Below, piece by piece: positions 49,901-59,443 of a stretch of 64,000 nucleotides of DNA; positions within the stretch are counted from its first letter, which is position 1, and every line of letters starts with the position of its first letter. The translations under genes were made by a program, and so were the position numbers. Origin of the DNA: Trebouxia sp. TZW2008 (taxonomy: Eukaryota; Chlorophyta; Trebouxiophyceae; Trebouxiales; Trebouxiaceae); NCBI GenBank assembly GCA_002118135.1, contig BDIU01000286.1, positions 124,001-188,000 of the forward strand, written 5' to 3'. Below the pieces are notes generated by a model that was not told the origin of the DNA, made no database searches, and saw only the letters and a list, made by a program, of their open reading frames with translations.

Positions 49901-52900
49901 TAACAAAAACGCACTTTCCCAGAAAGCCTGAACAGGACCAGCACCTTATCTAGACAACAAAAGCTGCATATTCAAGCTAGTGCATAGTGGTATGCAAGGT
50001 GATGCCTGTACCTCGTGCATCTGCCATATGAATTGCACGCAATTGTGTCAAGGACAATGTCTGACCTTGTGACAACCAGCTGACGCAATAACACATTCAT
50101 AGATGTGCAAATTGACAACTGTGCAAAGGAACGGGCAAAGCGCATCAGGGCAATATGCATGAAACAATTATTGCAGCTCATGTGAGGCTGACTTGAAACC
50201 ACAGTGTAAGCATGACAATTAGCTTTATGTACACAGACGCAACCTGAGCATCTGGCAAGTTGAGCAGCAGAAGAGAGCTGATAGGCTGGAATCATTCAGC
50301 TTACTTGTGCTTCTGGATGGAGGTGCCCATGGCGCCATCAATGTAGACAATGCGCTGGTCCATGAGCTCCTGCAGCTGCCCAAATGCCTCAGATTTCTTC
50401 AGGGGGTCCACCCAGGCTTTGTACCCAGGCACAGCAGGGGGGTCGGCAGGGGGTGCCAGGGGGTCCATGCCTGAGGGGATGGGGTTGAGCCTGGGGGTGA
50501 TTGAGGGGGGTGAGCCAGCATCCTCATTCACAAGCTTTTTCAGGTCTGTGGGCTTGCTCTTGGGGTCTAGGGTGGCAGCATACTCCAGCATGCGCTCTGT
50601 GCTGTCCTCACGCCTGTTGAGCAGTACATCCTCCACATAGCCCATCAGCTCCTTGTTGACCTTGTTGTACACATCAGCCTTGACCTGTGTACAACACTTG
50701 CCTGGTAAGAAGCTTGCTCGACATCACTGTGGCAATGCTGACTGATGCAAAATGCTGTTCATGGAGCAAACAGGCACACAAACAATTCTGCCATACAAGC
50801 ATGACCACGTGGCAAGTGTGCACATGATGAATGACAGCGCTACCCAGAAGACCCATGAGGTGTAAGAAGACAAGGGCAGCTGTGATGCTGCAGTGCCTTG
50901 CAATTCACCTGAGCAGCATTGACAATGCCCATGTCCATGCCAGCCTTGCACGCGTGATGCAGGAAGGCGCTGTGGAAGGCCCGTCTGACGGGCTCATTTC
51001 CTCTGAATGAGAAGGCAATGTTGGACACGCCACCGCTGATCTTGCACCCTGGGCACTTCTCCTTGATCTCAGCTGTTGCGTTGATGAAATCCACTGCATA
51101 GTTGTTGTGCTCTGCCATGCCGGTACCCACAGTCAGGATGTTGGGGTCAAAGATGATGTCCTGGGGGTCAAAGCCCACCTCATTCACCAGGATCTTGTAG
51201 GCCCTGGTGCAGATGCGCACCTTGTCTGCTGCAGTAGCAGCCTGCACAGCCAGCATTGACTAGTTCAGGCTTCTTCCTAAAGTAGCACAAAATAGTACTA
51301 TCTATGTGTGACTGAACAAGTGGCTCACGCACACACCCACACGCCCAGGAATGCACTCACTCATGCGTCACTCTACAAGTCACATATCAACCTGATGTAA
51401 TATCAGCACTACATGCACCATGAACAATCTTCAAGGATGCATGCAATCTTGTGCAGTCACCAAGCAGCTATGGTTCAGCTTGTGCATACAGTTGATGCCC
51501 CATTTTTGCATCAGCGTCGCATTCATTGTGTGCTACAATGCACAGGGACTGTAGACTGCACCTGGCCCTGTTCGTCAAAGGCCATGACAACCACTGCTGC
51601 ACCATGGCGCTTGACAGTGGCAGCATGGTCCCGGAAGGCCTGCTCCCCCTCCTTCATGCTGATGCTGTTCACAATGCACTTGCCCTGGCAGCACTTCAAG
51701 CCTGCCTCCACAATGAAGAACTTGGAGCTGTCAATCATGAAGGGCACCTTGCTGACCTCGGGGTCTGACACCAGCAAGTTCACAAACTTGGTCATGGCAG
51801 GTACTCCGTCTATCAGGCCATCATCCATGTTGATGTCCAACACATCCGCACCTTGTTCTACCTGCAGAATCCATGCTGCCCTTCCCCATATGCACTTGAA
51901 AATCCCTGTCCAGCTGGACAGTGCATATCAATCATTGCTCTCAATTGTGTTGTGCTCTTTGCGTCACATGTATGGCAGACACATACGCACACAACATGCA
52001 TGACACATCCACTGCTCAAATCTCACATGCACACATGAACAACTTTGCATTTGATGTGATGCAAGACACAGATTGCATGAGCATGTATGCAAGCTTAAGA
52101 GACCTGTGCACAGCAAAGCACGAGTCCATGAAAGATCAGGGACACAGCTGGAGTATCTCTCACCTGTTTGACAGCAATTGCAGCTGCCTTGTCATAGTTG
52201 CCGTCCACAATGGCCTTCTTGTAGATGCTGGAGCCTGCCACATTACACCTCTCTCCGATGTTGATGAAAGTGCTGCGCATGTGGTCCTGGTTGGGCTGAT
52301 AGTTGAGTGGCTCAAGTCCACTGAGCCTCATCAATGGCTGAACTGAGTGGCGCTGCCTGGGGTCATACTTCTCGGCCATAGCCTTGATGGCAGCGATGTG
52401 CTCAGGCCCAGTGCCACAGCAGCCGCCAATGGCATTGACAAGCTGCTCCTCACAAAATGGGCGAATCTCCTCAGCCATTGCTGAGCCTTTCTGGTCGTAG
52501 CCTCCCATTGCATTGGGTAGGCCAGCATTGGGATAGCAGAAGACGAAGCAGTTGGCACATTTGCTGAGATTCTCAACATAGGGTTTCATGTCTGCTGCTC
52601 CCAGAGCGCAGTTCAGCCCAACTGCCATGGGATGTGCATGGCAGATGCTGTTCCAGAATGCCTCGTTGGTCTGTCCGCTGAGGGTGCGTCCTGAGTTGTC
52701 TACAATGGTGCCGCTGATGAACACAGGAAGCCGCAGCTGTTTCTCCTCAAAGAAGCGCTCGAGCGCATGTATTGCTGCTTTGGAGTTCAGCGTGTCAAAG
52801 ATTGTCTCCACCAGGAATAGGTCAACGCCACCCTCGTACAGCGCCTCAATCTGCTCAAAGTACGCTTCTTCAACAGCATCATACGTGGTGCCTCTGAAGG

Positions 52901-54000
52901 CAGGGTTCTCTACAGACGGTGACACGCTGAGGGTTTTGCTGGTTGGACCTACTGCTCCTGCAACAAACTTGTGGCTGCCTGGGTGCTGGTCCATCCATTC
53001 CTTGGTGCAGCGCTTGGCCAGCTTGGCAGCCTCCACATTGATCAGCCTCACATCCTCAGCATTGTCCAGCTGATAATCAGCCTGTAGCAAAGAGCAAGGA
53101 TACGTCACATGATTTGATCACTCAAGGCATATCCGTCAAACTAACAGCATGCTGAGGTAACCAGGCCTCACGGTGTCTTTGGTAATTCAGATGATGACTG
53201 TGGTTGCCAAACTGTGCAGTGAGCCAAGCAAGACTTTGGAACATAGTGCTTGATGTGTGGACATGGACATTTCACAGCACAAGGGCTCAGACTGAAGTTT
53301 TGCTGGATCTCACACCTGGGATGTGCGGGTGCCGTTGAAGGTGTTTGTTTCCAGAATGTCAGCTCCAGCTTGCAGGAACTCATTGTGAATGTCTGCGATG
53401 ACGTCAGGGCGGGTGATGACCAGCAGATCATTGTTGCCCCTCAGCTCATGATGGTGATCCTTATACCTATCACCCCTGAAATCCTCTTCTGTCAACCTAC
53501 AGACAGTTGGCATGTCCATATAAGGCGTGTGAGACAGAGTTGCTGTCGAGTTGTGATGCATACAGTAATGTTGCCTGTGCTCACAACCACTGCTGACTGC
53601 TCAAGCAGTACAGCATTTCCCTGCTTGTTACCTGTGTTTTTGAATTGAGGTGCCCATAGCACCATCAATGTAGATGATGCGCTCCTCCATAAGCTTTGTA
53701 AGCTGAGCAAAGGCAGCAGACTTCTTGAGAGGGTCTTGCCATTTGAATGTAGTTGCATCAGCATCATGGGCCTCATCATCCTCTGCAATTTCAAAATTTG
53801 CAATGATCAGAGGTGAGATGATGATTTCAGCAAAAACCGGCTGAGCGAAGTGTTGCGTGTGGCTGCTGTACAAAAGATACCGGTCCATGCAGCAGCAAGC
53901 AGTCATGCTGACCTATAGCTTCAGGTTCAGCAACATTTGCTATGCTTGTCTCAGCTCTGCTGTATTGACTATCACTTCGGCTGCGAAGCCACCGGCGTGC
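36769..54000 (-). CDS. METH: Cobalamin-dependent methionine synthase with three tandem catalytic modules
   Basis: MetH moves a methyl group from methyl-tetrahydrofolate through cobalamin to homocysteine. A usual MetH (about 1,230 residues) has one homocysteine domain, one folate domain, one cobalamin region and one reactivation domain. Here 27 minus-strand exons close in phase to 2,710 codons plus stop, and the homocysteine-folate half occurs three times. Order: entry exons 54000-53913 and 53782-53632; module 1 (53496-50909); linker exon 50684-50305; module 2 (49897-46994); linker exon 46476-46115; module 3 (45579-42909); cap hinge 42510-42238; cobalamin and reactivation exons 41623-36769. 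Each module keeps the zinc-Cys motifs VGLNCALG and GGCCGTGP and the folate motifs [27 protein letters not shown] and [15 protein letters not shown]. The cobalamin part has DVHDIGKN with the axial His. No stop or frameshift was found in any module. Donors at 49716, 45398 and 39266 are GC. The 5' end is open: translation could begin at 53906 or in a hydrophobic exon at 54291-54097. Confidence 0.9.
42909..45579 (-). other. MetH module 3: homocysteine and folate domains
   Basis: Exons 45579-45399 (181 nt, GC donor), 45084-44167 (918), 43862-43563 (300) and 43241-42909 (333). This copy feeds directly into the genuine cap hinge exon 42510-42238, which continues to [20 protein letters not shown] instead of looping back to another homocysteine domain. 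Confidence 0.9.
43919..43956. repeat. CAG/GCA trinucleotide repeat in a metH intron
   Basis: About twelve AGC units in the intron between the 918- and 300-nt exons of module 3, followed by more imperfect CAG-rich sequence to about 44040. Confidence 0.85.
45610..45690. repeat. Hexanucleotide (GATGCT)n microsatellite in a metH intron
   Basis: About twelve GATGCT units (plus-strand reading) in the intron between linker exon 46476-46115 and module 3. Frames across it give Asp-Ala or His-Gln repeats, which are shadows. Confidence 0.95.
46115..46476 (-). other. Linker exon joining module 2 to module 3
   Basis: A 362-nt exon with the same plan as 50684-50305: cap start ([19 protein letters not shown]), the same [16 protein letters not shown] linker, then homocysteine-domain start. 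It is 18 nt shorter than the first linker exon. Confidence 0.9.
46994..49897 (-). other. MetH module 2: homocysteine and folate domains
   Basis: Exons 49897-49717 (181 nt, GC donor), 49367-48450 (918), 47912-47613 (300) and 47326-46994 (333): the same lengths and phases as module 1. Very close to module 3 at protein level, while its introns differ in length and sequence. Confidence 0.9.
50305..50684 (-). other. Linker exon joining module 1 to module 2
   Basis: A single 380-nt exon. Its start encodes the beginning of the cobalamin cap ([20 protein letters not shown], then [13 protein letters not shown]). Without a break it passes through a Pro-rich linker ([18 protein letters not shown]) into the start of a new homocysteine domain ([20 protein letters not shown]). 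It ends phase 2 exactly like the gene's own entry exon 53782-53632. Confidence 0.9.
50909..53496 (-). other. MetH module 1: homocysteine and folate domains
   Basis: Exons 53496-53316 (181 nt), 53081-52164 (918), 51861-51562 (300) and 51241-50909 (333). This is the most divergent copy: it has [11 protein letters not shown] instead of [25 protein letters not shown] instead of [14 protein letters not shown], and NAIGGCC instead of NCIGGCC. All zinc-binding Cys are kept. Its first intron uses a GT donor (CAG/GTGTGA). Confidence 0.9.
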
Positions 54001-54096
54001 CTGCAAGGGCGTCACGTCGCATCAAGCATTGTCGCATGAACGTTGCACAGTAGCCTGAGTAGGCATAGGGCAAAAGTGTCGGACAGGTTGCCGTAC

Positions 54097-54291
54097 CAGC
54101 AACAGAAAGCCAACGGGGATCAAAATCGGCGACCCGAGGAATGCTGCTAGAGCAACAGGCGGTAGAAAAAACACGGCAAAGATGCACACAGCGATGACCG
54201 CCAGTATGGGATGCTCCATAGCGGTCTGTCGAGAATACACCAGCAGGTCGAAGAGAGACGTCATCTTCGCTTTCCAGCGGCGTGGTCGCAA
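54097..54291 (-). CDS. Possible hydrophobic first exon of metH or separate small membrane protein
   Basis: A 65-codon minus-strand frame, with a second Met at 54264, contains about 40 strongly hydrophobic residues (HPILAVIAVCIFAVFFLPP and onward). Its GTACGG donor after 54097 (phase 0) would join the acceptor at 54003-54001 (phase 0), giving exon 54000-53913 and then metH in frame across a 102-bp intron. That would give methionine synthase a membrane-inserting leader, which is not known for the family. Unspliced, the frame stops at 54022 and would be an 89-residue two-helix protein. The sequence alone does not decide. Confidence 0.4.
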
Positions 54292-54834
54292 TCAAGCAGC
54301 CTTTCACATCTGGTCAACCTGTCAACATTCAAACACCAGATGCTTGACAATTAGCCTGAGGCAGATTGCGCACAGGCTGCAAAGCCTAGCGTTCAACCTG
54401 GCGTTCAACCATGCATGCCACGCACATGGGTTGCATGCGAAGCACGTGAGATGAAACGCCGTGCGTTCACGTCCTGCGTCAAAAGGCTCCGTCGTATCCT
54501 GCGACTGACATGAGCTTCCGGTCTTTCCGAGACAACTGCAGCGCAGGTATTGGACAGGGGCAGTCAAAAGTCTACAGACAGTTGAATTGGCACTGTTGAT
54601 TGCTCTGGAAGAGCAAGACAGCAGCTTGCTTCGTGTCGTCAGCGTCGACGACCACGCGGATCAGGGGTCAACCAGTCTTGTATCGCCCGCTCTGCTGAAG
54701 TGCACAGAGTCCCGTACGGTGCGTGCTCACACAGCAAGTGCTGTGAGCGCAGAAAACCGGTATGCTGCTCGTTGCCTGTGCCATGTTCCGGTTCGTAGCG
54801 TTCTTGGACAGATCCGGCATCTCTTGCTGCAGTC
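54292..54834. promoter_or_regulatory. Putative bidirectional promoter, metH / UBA-PARP
   Basis: 543 bp between the divergent first ATGs. No coding signal; no obvious TATA box. Confidence 0.4.
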
Positions 54835-55905
54835 ATGGTCTCGTCTTCAACAGTCATGACCTGGGATCTGCGACTGGGATTTGTGGAATCGTCTAGGCAT
54901 CGAGTATCGTACGAAGCTGTTGATCTTGGCAACTCTGACGGCACCGGTTCAAGTGCTGAAGTGGACACTGCTCAGCTAGCCGCGTACTGTGAGGCTGTGA
55001 AACGGCTGACAGCTCAAGGAATTGACGAAGACCACGCTGCACAAGTTCTGCGGCGGTGTGGCGGCGATATAGATGCTGCTGAGATTTATGTAGGCGTCTG
55101 CTCCTCAGTTGGTCTATTCAGCATGCTGGACGAGGATGACTCAAGCGAATCATGGTGCTGGGAAGGTGCAGCAGGCCACCTGTACTTTGCCAACACCCTG
55201 CAAGAGGCTGCGCAAAGCATGCGCAAATCAAGCACAGACAGTGAACTTTGTACTGTTGCCAGCGTAATAGAATCTACTGCAAGTGCAGTAACAGAGGAAA
55301 TGCAACAAGAAGTGCAGCGTTTGGAAGCTGCACGGCAGCAGACTCACAAGGCTAGCCTCAGCGGTCTTTCTGCTGAGGCAATCCTGGGGCGTATTGAGTT
55401 TGGGTCTGGCATACCTAGGTCAAGGATCACTGCTGTGCATGAGGTGCTCAATCCTGTGCTATGGAGGTTATACAGCGCCCAAAAGCAATCTATGGCTGAG
55501 CCAAAGGAGACTTGGCTCTTTCATGGCTCAGGTCCTGAGAACATTGCACACATCTGCCTTGAGGGCTTTGACCTTGCTTTGGCCAACCCCAAAGGATCGT
55601 ATGGCGCTGGTGTCTACTTTGCCACAGACAGCTCAACCAGCCACAGCTACAGCAGGAAAAACCCCCTCAAGTCAATGGACGACATGGCCCCTAAGTATGA
55701 CAACCAGTCAGAAGTGCTTGCCAGTGCAAGGGCCAATGGCCTGCACACCATGTTGTTGTGCACAGTACTGCTAGGGCATGCAGGCACTTACAACAGCGGC
55801 AGCAAAGCTCCAGCTGGTTGTGACTCAGTCGCGTCGTCATCAATGAGTGTTGTGTACAAGGCTGATCAGGCATACCCTCGCTATGTGGTGTTCTTCAGCT
55901 CATGA
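54835..55905 (+). CDS. UBA-PARP protein, probable mono-ADP-ribosyltransferase
   Basis: An intronless frame of 356 residues. Residues about 46-87 form a UBA-like ubiquitin-binding domain (LTAQGIDEDHAAQVLRRCGG, then DIDAAEIYVG). Residues about 180-356 are a PARP catalytic domain: ITAVHEVLNPVLWRLY, the NAD-binding His in ETWLFHGSG (His230), the Tyr in GSYGAGVYFATDSS (Tyr261), the sheet MLLCTVLLGHAGTY, and the closing SMSVVYKADQAYPRYVVFF. The third catalytic position, Glu in polymer-forming PARPs, aligns with Met337, so the enzyme would transfer single ADP-ribose units if active. No WWE, BRCT or zinc-finger domain is present. Being intronless among intron-rich genes is notable. TGTAA follows the stop by about 70 nt. 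Confidence 0.85.
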   Translation: MVSSSTVMTWDLRLGFVESSRHRVSYEAVDLGNSDGTGSSAEVDTAQLAAYCEAVKRLTAQGIDEDHAAQVLRRCGGDIDAAEIYVGVCSSVGLFSMLDEDDSSESWCWEGAAGHLYFANTLQEAAQSMRKSSTDSELCTVASVIESTASAVTEEMQQEVQRLEAARQQTHKASLSGLSAEAILGRIEFGSGIPRSRITAVHEVLNPVLWRLYSAQKQSMAEPKETWLFHGSGPENIAHICLEGFDLALANPKGSYGAGVYFATDSSTSHSYSRKNPLKSMDDMAPKYDNQSEVLASARANGLHTMLLCTVLLGHAGTYNSGSKAPAGCDSVASSSMSVVYKADQAYPRYVVFFSS

Positions 55906-55972
55906 TGCTAGACAGCTCTTTTGCCTTGTGTCCCCTCTGATACTTTTGACCTTTTGTGCTGAGACTGTGCAT

Positions 55973-55977
55973 TGTAA
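55973..55977 (+). promoter_or_regulatory. TGTAA polyadenylation signal, UBA-PARP
   Basis: Lies 68 nt after the stop codon at 55905. Confidence 0.5.
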
Positions 55978-56095
55978 CTGGATTTTTGGTAGTGTAGTGC
56001 TCTGTACAACATGTGCTGTGTCTCCTGGCTTGTTGTACTTTCCCTTTTGCAAACAGTTCTACAACGTGGCGAGCTTGATGTCAAGCATTCAAACT

Positions 56096-56371
56096 TCACT
56101 TGAGTTTGACGATTTGTAGAACGTGTATCGTAGGACGCTGTACATAACGCACAACATATGTAGAGGTATACGTAGCCAAAGTTCGGCCGTTACTTATTAT
56201 AGTTCTCAGGCCCTGCTGCTTGGCTAGAGCTGCTGCATATTGAATTTTTGAGGGTTTGTCAACGTTGATCATCAGTGCAATGTTGTCATTTTTGCCCCAC
56301 TGCTGAAGCTTATTGAAGGACGCGTCAACAGGCAAGCTCACTTGCCGTCCTTTCCCAAGCATATAGTTCAA
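56096..56371 (-). pseudogene. PTH2-like peptidyl-tRNA hydrolase fragment
   Basis: The minus-strand frame carries LGKGRQ, then LQQWGKNDNIALMINVDK, then AAALAKQQGLRTIISNGRT. The order and spacing resemble the second half of PTH2 (W..g..Ki.lkv, A...GL.t..i.daGRT), but the Asp-Ala before GRT is replaced and the Gln-His region that should follow GKGK is missing. I cannot find flanking exons. It is either a decayed copy or a coincidental match lying antisense to the PARP 3' region. Confidence 0.3.
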
Positions 56372-57056
56372 GTTGACTTGTTCATTCGACGCTGATTGTA
56401 CATTACAGACATGAGGTGGCAGAGTAGTTGCAACTCAACTTTTTGACTGCATCATCTACATTTAGGTTTTCTGTAGCTGTTCAACTCATCATGGGCCATG
56501 GGCAAAGATTGTGCCCAAGCATGCGCATGCTTTTCTGGAATGACTGACACAAATGCCAACCGCATGCATAATGCAGCATCACATGAGCAGCATTGGCCCA
56601 GACTGTGGTGCGCAGAGACGTCATTTGCCTCCTTGTGCTTGCTTGCTTGCGAATTTGACAGAGAGCTGCAGCTTCGTGAACAGCTTCATGCGAAACGAAG
56701 GAGGCTTGATGTTGTGTTCCGGTAGGGTCTGATGCAGGGACCCCTTGCAAGGCATCGTTTCGGGTGTCGGCATCCGCAAGCGTATCTTCGCCTGCTAGGC
56801 TGACAAGACGTTCGCTGCATCTGCGCCAAGTCGGCACGCAAGCAGAATGCTGCATCGACCCGCATGCTAAAAGTAAGTGTGCATCATTGTTTGCTCAGCC
56901 ATGCAGGCAGCAAAGTAGACGTGTACACGAGAATCTTGCGACATTTGTGGTCCATGTCTCGCCTGTGATCAAATATTCTTGGTGCAAACGTCGCCCAGCA
57001 CATGAGTCGCCCAGCCAGGCCGCGCGTAACCTATTTACACAGACAACAAAGTTTGC

Positions 57057-59443
57057 ATGTCGCGCTTCATGGCGGGCCTGCGAGCGGACTCTAGGTCTGT
57101 CTCTCGCGATCGGCAGTCAGAGGTCTCGACACCAGTGTTGATCACCGACAAGCGATCGCAAGCCACCGACGTTTCGGAGACTGCAAAGCTCCTGCTCTCT
57201 GGAGGTGTCGCAGGAGCGCTGTCCAAGTCTGCGACAGCTCCTCTAGCCAGGCTTACCATCCTTTACCAGGTGCTTGCCCGTCACTACGCCCTCAGTGACG
57301 TCTACAACCCGACGAAAGTCGGTCAAGTCCACACCCACATGACTCAGCCATGCTGGGCATACTCGAGCACTTCAAATTGTGCTGCAGGTCAAGGGCCTGC
57401 AATATGCATCAGGTGCCATCCACAAGATCGGCTTGAGGGATGCCTTTCAGCAAGTTGTGAGACAGGAAGGTGTGCTTGCCCTTTGGAAGGGCAATGGCGT
57501 CACCATGCTACACCGCTTGCCCTACTCAGCAGTCAACTTCTGGGCATACGAGCAGTTCACTCAAATCTGGCAGCAGCAGTTCCCCTCAACTGCCAACCAT
57601 TCTCAGGACGCAGTTCTGCGGCGATTGGTAGCTGGAGGTGCAGCTGGCATGAGCGCTTGCACTCTGGTCAGTCAATTTGGTGCTTGACAGTGCATGGCTG
57701 CATGCAAAGCATTGCATGGCACAAGCACAATGGTGCATGCATATTATGAAGCTGTTGCTTGCTCAACGCAATTACTTGTAGCAAGGTCGTTCGCATCATG
57801 CATGAAGGTAGAGTTCCATGACTGCTGCTACATTGTCGATCCCTGTCACTTGACTGATGTCTGTCTTTCAAGAAACTCAATATGCGCCCAGCATGCCATA
57901 GCCCAGGTCAATGTCTCTGACGGTACCTGTTTTACACACAGCAGCGTTGTTGAGACCTGAATTTCATGCTGAGATTGCGCTGAAAGCGAAAAATGCAGGC
58001 TTGGCGAGGCAAATGTTTCCTCTCATGCTTGTATGCAACATTGGCGAGTGACAGGTGGTTTGCAAATTTCCTTGCATGTATCTACTCATAACATCGGTCA
58101 TCAACCCATGATCTGACTGGTGCCTCAATTCCCCCAGGCCTACACACTAGACTTGGTGCGAACAAGACTGGTTGCTCAGACCACCTCAAGGTACTACACA
58201 GGCATCTGGCACGCACTCAGCACCATAGTCAAAGACGAAGGCCTGTTGGGCCTTTTACAGCCAGCCTTCTTCTCATGCCCTGTTGTGACACCAGTCAAAC
58301 ACTGTATGTCTACACCTGACTGATGCCACATGGCTGCAGGCCGACCTGCTAAGCTTGTCCAGGACACAGTCAGCTGCTTAAGACACTACACAGGGTTCCA
58401 GATTGGTCTTGCATGTCCTGCTGTGACACCATCCAACACCTTGACCCACCAATCTGATTGATGACACATGACTGCAGGCCTACCCGCTAGACTTGGTCAG
58501 GACAAGGCTAGCGGCTCAGACCACTTCAAGATACTACACCGGCATCTGGCATGCGCTCAGCACCATAGTGAGGGACGAGGGGGTGTTTGGCCTTTACAGA
58601 GGGCTAGGTGCCACCCTCACCCAAGTAGCTCCCAGCTTGGCCATAAACTACTGTGCATATGAGACATTGCGATCCTATTGGATGGCGTATGAACCCACCA
58701 GGAAGTCACCAACGGTGAGCTCTGCTGTGGTGCATTATTGTATCTTTGTGCACATGGGTCTTTTGAAGTAACTTGCTTGAATAGAGCAAGGATGCCAATA
58801 TGCCGTATGTTGCATTGGCGTGTGTCAAAGCGCATAGCAGAGTCAAAGCGGTTGCTTTGGCTGCACTCAACGCAGGCCTATTTAGCTAAGACAGTGGCTG
58901 CATGCGAGTTTATTGGTACCATGCTGGCCTCTGCAGTGAGCAACAAACGCTGTTCTGCCTTGCCGCATTGGCAAAGTTGAGTGGAGAAGCCAGAACAGGT
59001 GTTGCTGTCCAGAACATCCTCCTTTCAGAGATATAAGGATCTGACATCTCAGTCACGCAGGCCTCTTCCTCACCTATCAAATGCTGTTGATCTTGCATTT
59101 TCAGCGATCACCATGCCAATCCTGTGTTGTCACTGCTTGTGTGCAGGTGACCATGAGTCTAGCGTCTGGCAGCATAGCAGGCTTGGTATCATCAACAGCC
59201 ACATTCCCCTTGGATCTCATCAGAAGGCGTATGCAACTTCAAGGCCAAGGCGGTTGCCGTGTACAGTACACTAGCTATAGTCATGCATTGCACACAATTG
59301 TTACCAGGGAAGGTTTCCATGGCCTGTATCATGGTATCCTGCCTGAGTATTATAAGGTTGTACCTGGAGTTGCAATTGCTTTCTGCACCTATGAGGTCAT
59401 GAAAAGTGTTCTTGGCGTGCAGACAAATGTATCCAATAGATAG
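57057..59443 (+). CDS. Mitochondrial carrier family (SLC25) protein
   Basis: Four exons close to 341 residues: 57057-57269, 57388-57666, 58478-58714 and 59147-59443, all phase 0. The three carrier repeats are visible. Repeat 1: LLSGGVAGALSKSATAPLAR followed by LTILYQVKG and LWKGNGVTMLHRLPYSAVNF. Repeat 2: LVAGGAAGMSACTL, joined by splicing to AYPLDLVRTRLAAQ, and LYRGLGATLTQVAPSLAINY. Repeat 3: SLASGSIAGLVSSTATFPLD, then LIRRRMQLQ and LYHGILPEYYKVVPGVAIAF. The LARLTILYQVQG-like first motif and the LPEYYKVVPG end match the plant subgroup that includes Arabidopsis At3g55640 and At2g37890, related to animal CoA/thiamine-diphosphate carriers. The substrate cannot be inferred. The intron before exon 3 holds two extra copies of that exon's start. 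Confidence 0.88.
58138..58714 (+). repeat. Triplicated exon start in the mitochondrial carrier gene
   Basis: Copy 1 (58138-58262) encodes AYTLDLVRTRLVAQTTSRYY and onward with few changes, but loses the frame after the glycine-leucine block and stops at 58321. Copy 2 (about 58339-58396) is short and degenerate. Copy 3 (58478-58714) is the functional exon. The intron pieces between copies (TGTGACACCA, then GCTGCAG/GCC) are also repeated. Confidence 0.88.

Noticed and set aside
51413..52003. 196-codon plus-strand frame
   Set aside because: Antisense shadow of the 300-nt exon of metH module 1.
42909..53496. Assembly artefact duplicating the metH N-terminal half
   Set aside because: Introns of the three modules differ in length and sequence and the exons differ at scattered sites, so they are not copies of the same reads.
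36769..54000. Three separate tandem metH genes, two of them truncated
   Set aside because: Modules 1 and 2 have no stop, no 3' end and no cobalamin region. Their hinge exons read directly into the next homocysteine domain, and phase closes over the whole gene. Independent transcripts cannot be fully excluded and are noted in the findings.
58138..58323. Alternative carrier exon
   Set aside because: It starts well but lacks the second half of the exon and a donor, and stops at 58321; treated as a pseudo-exon.
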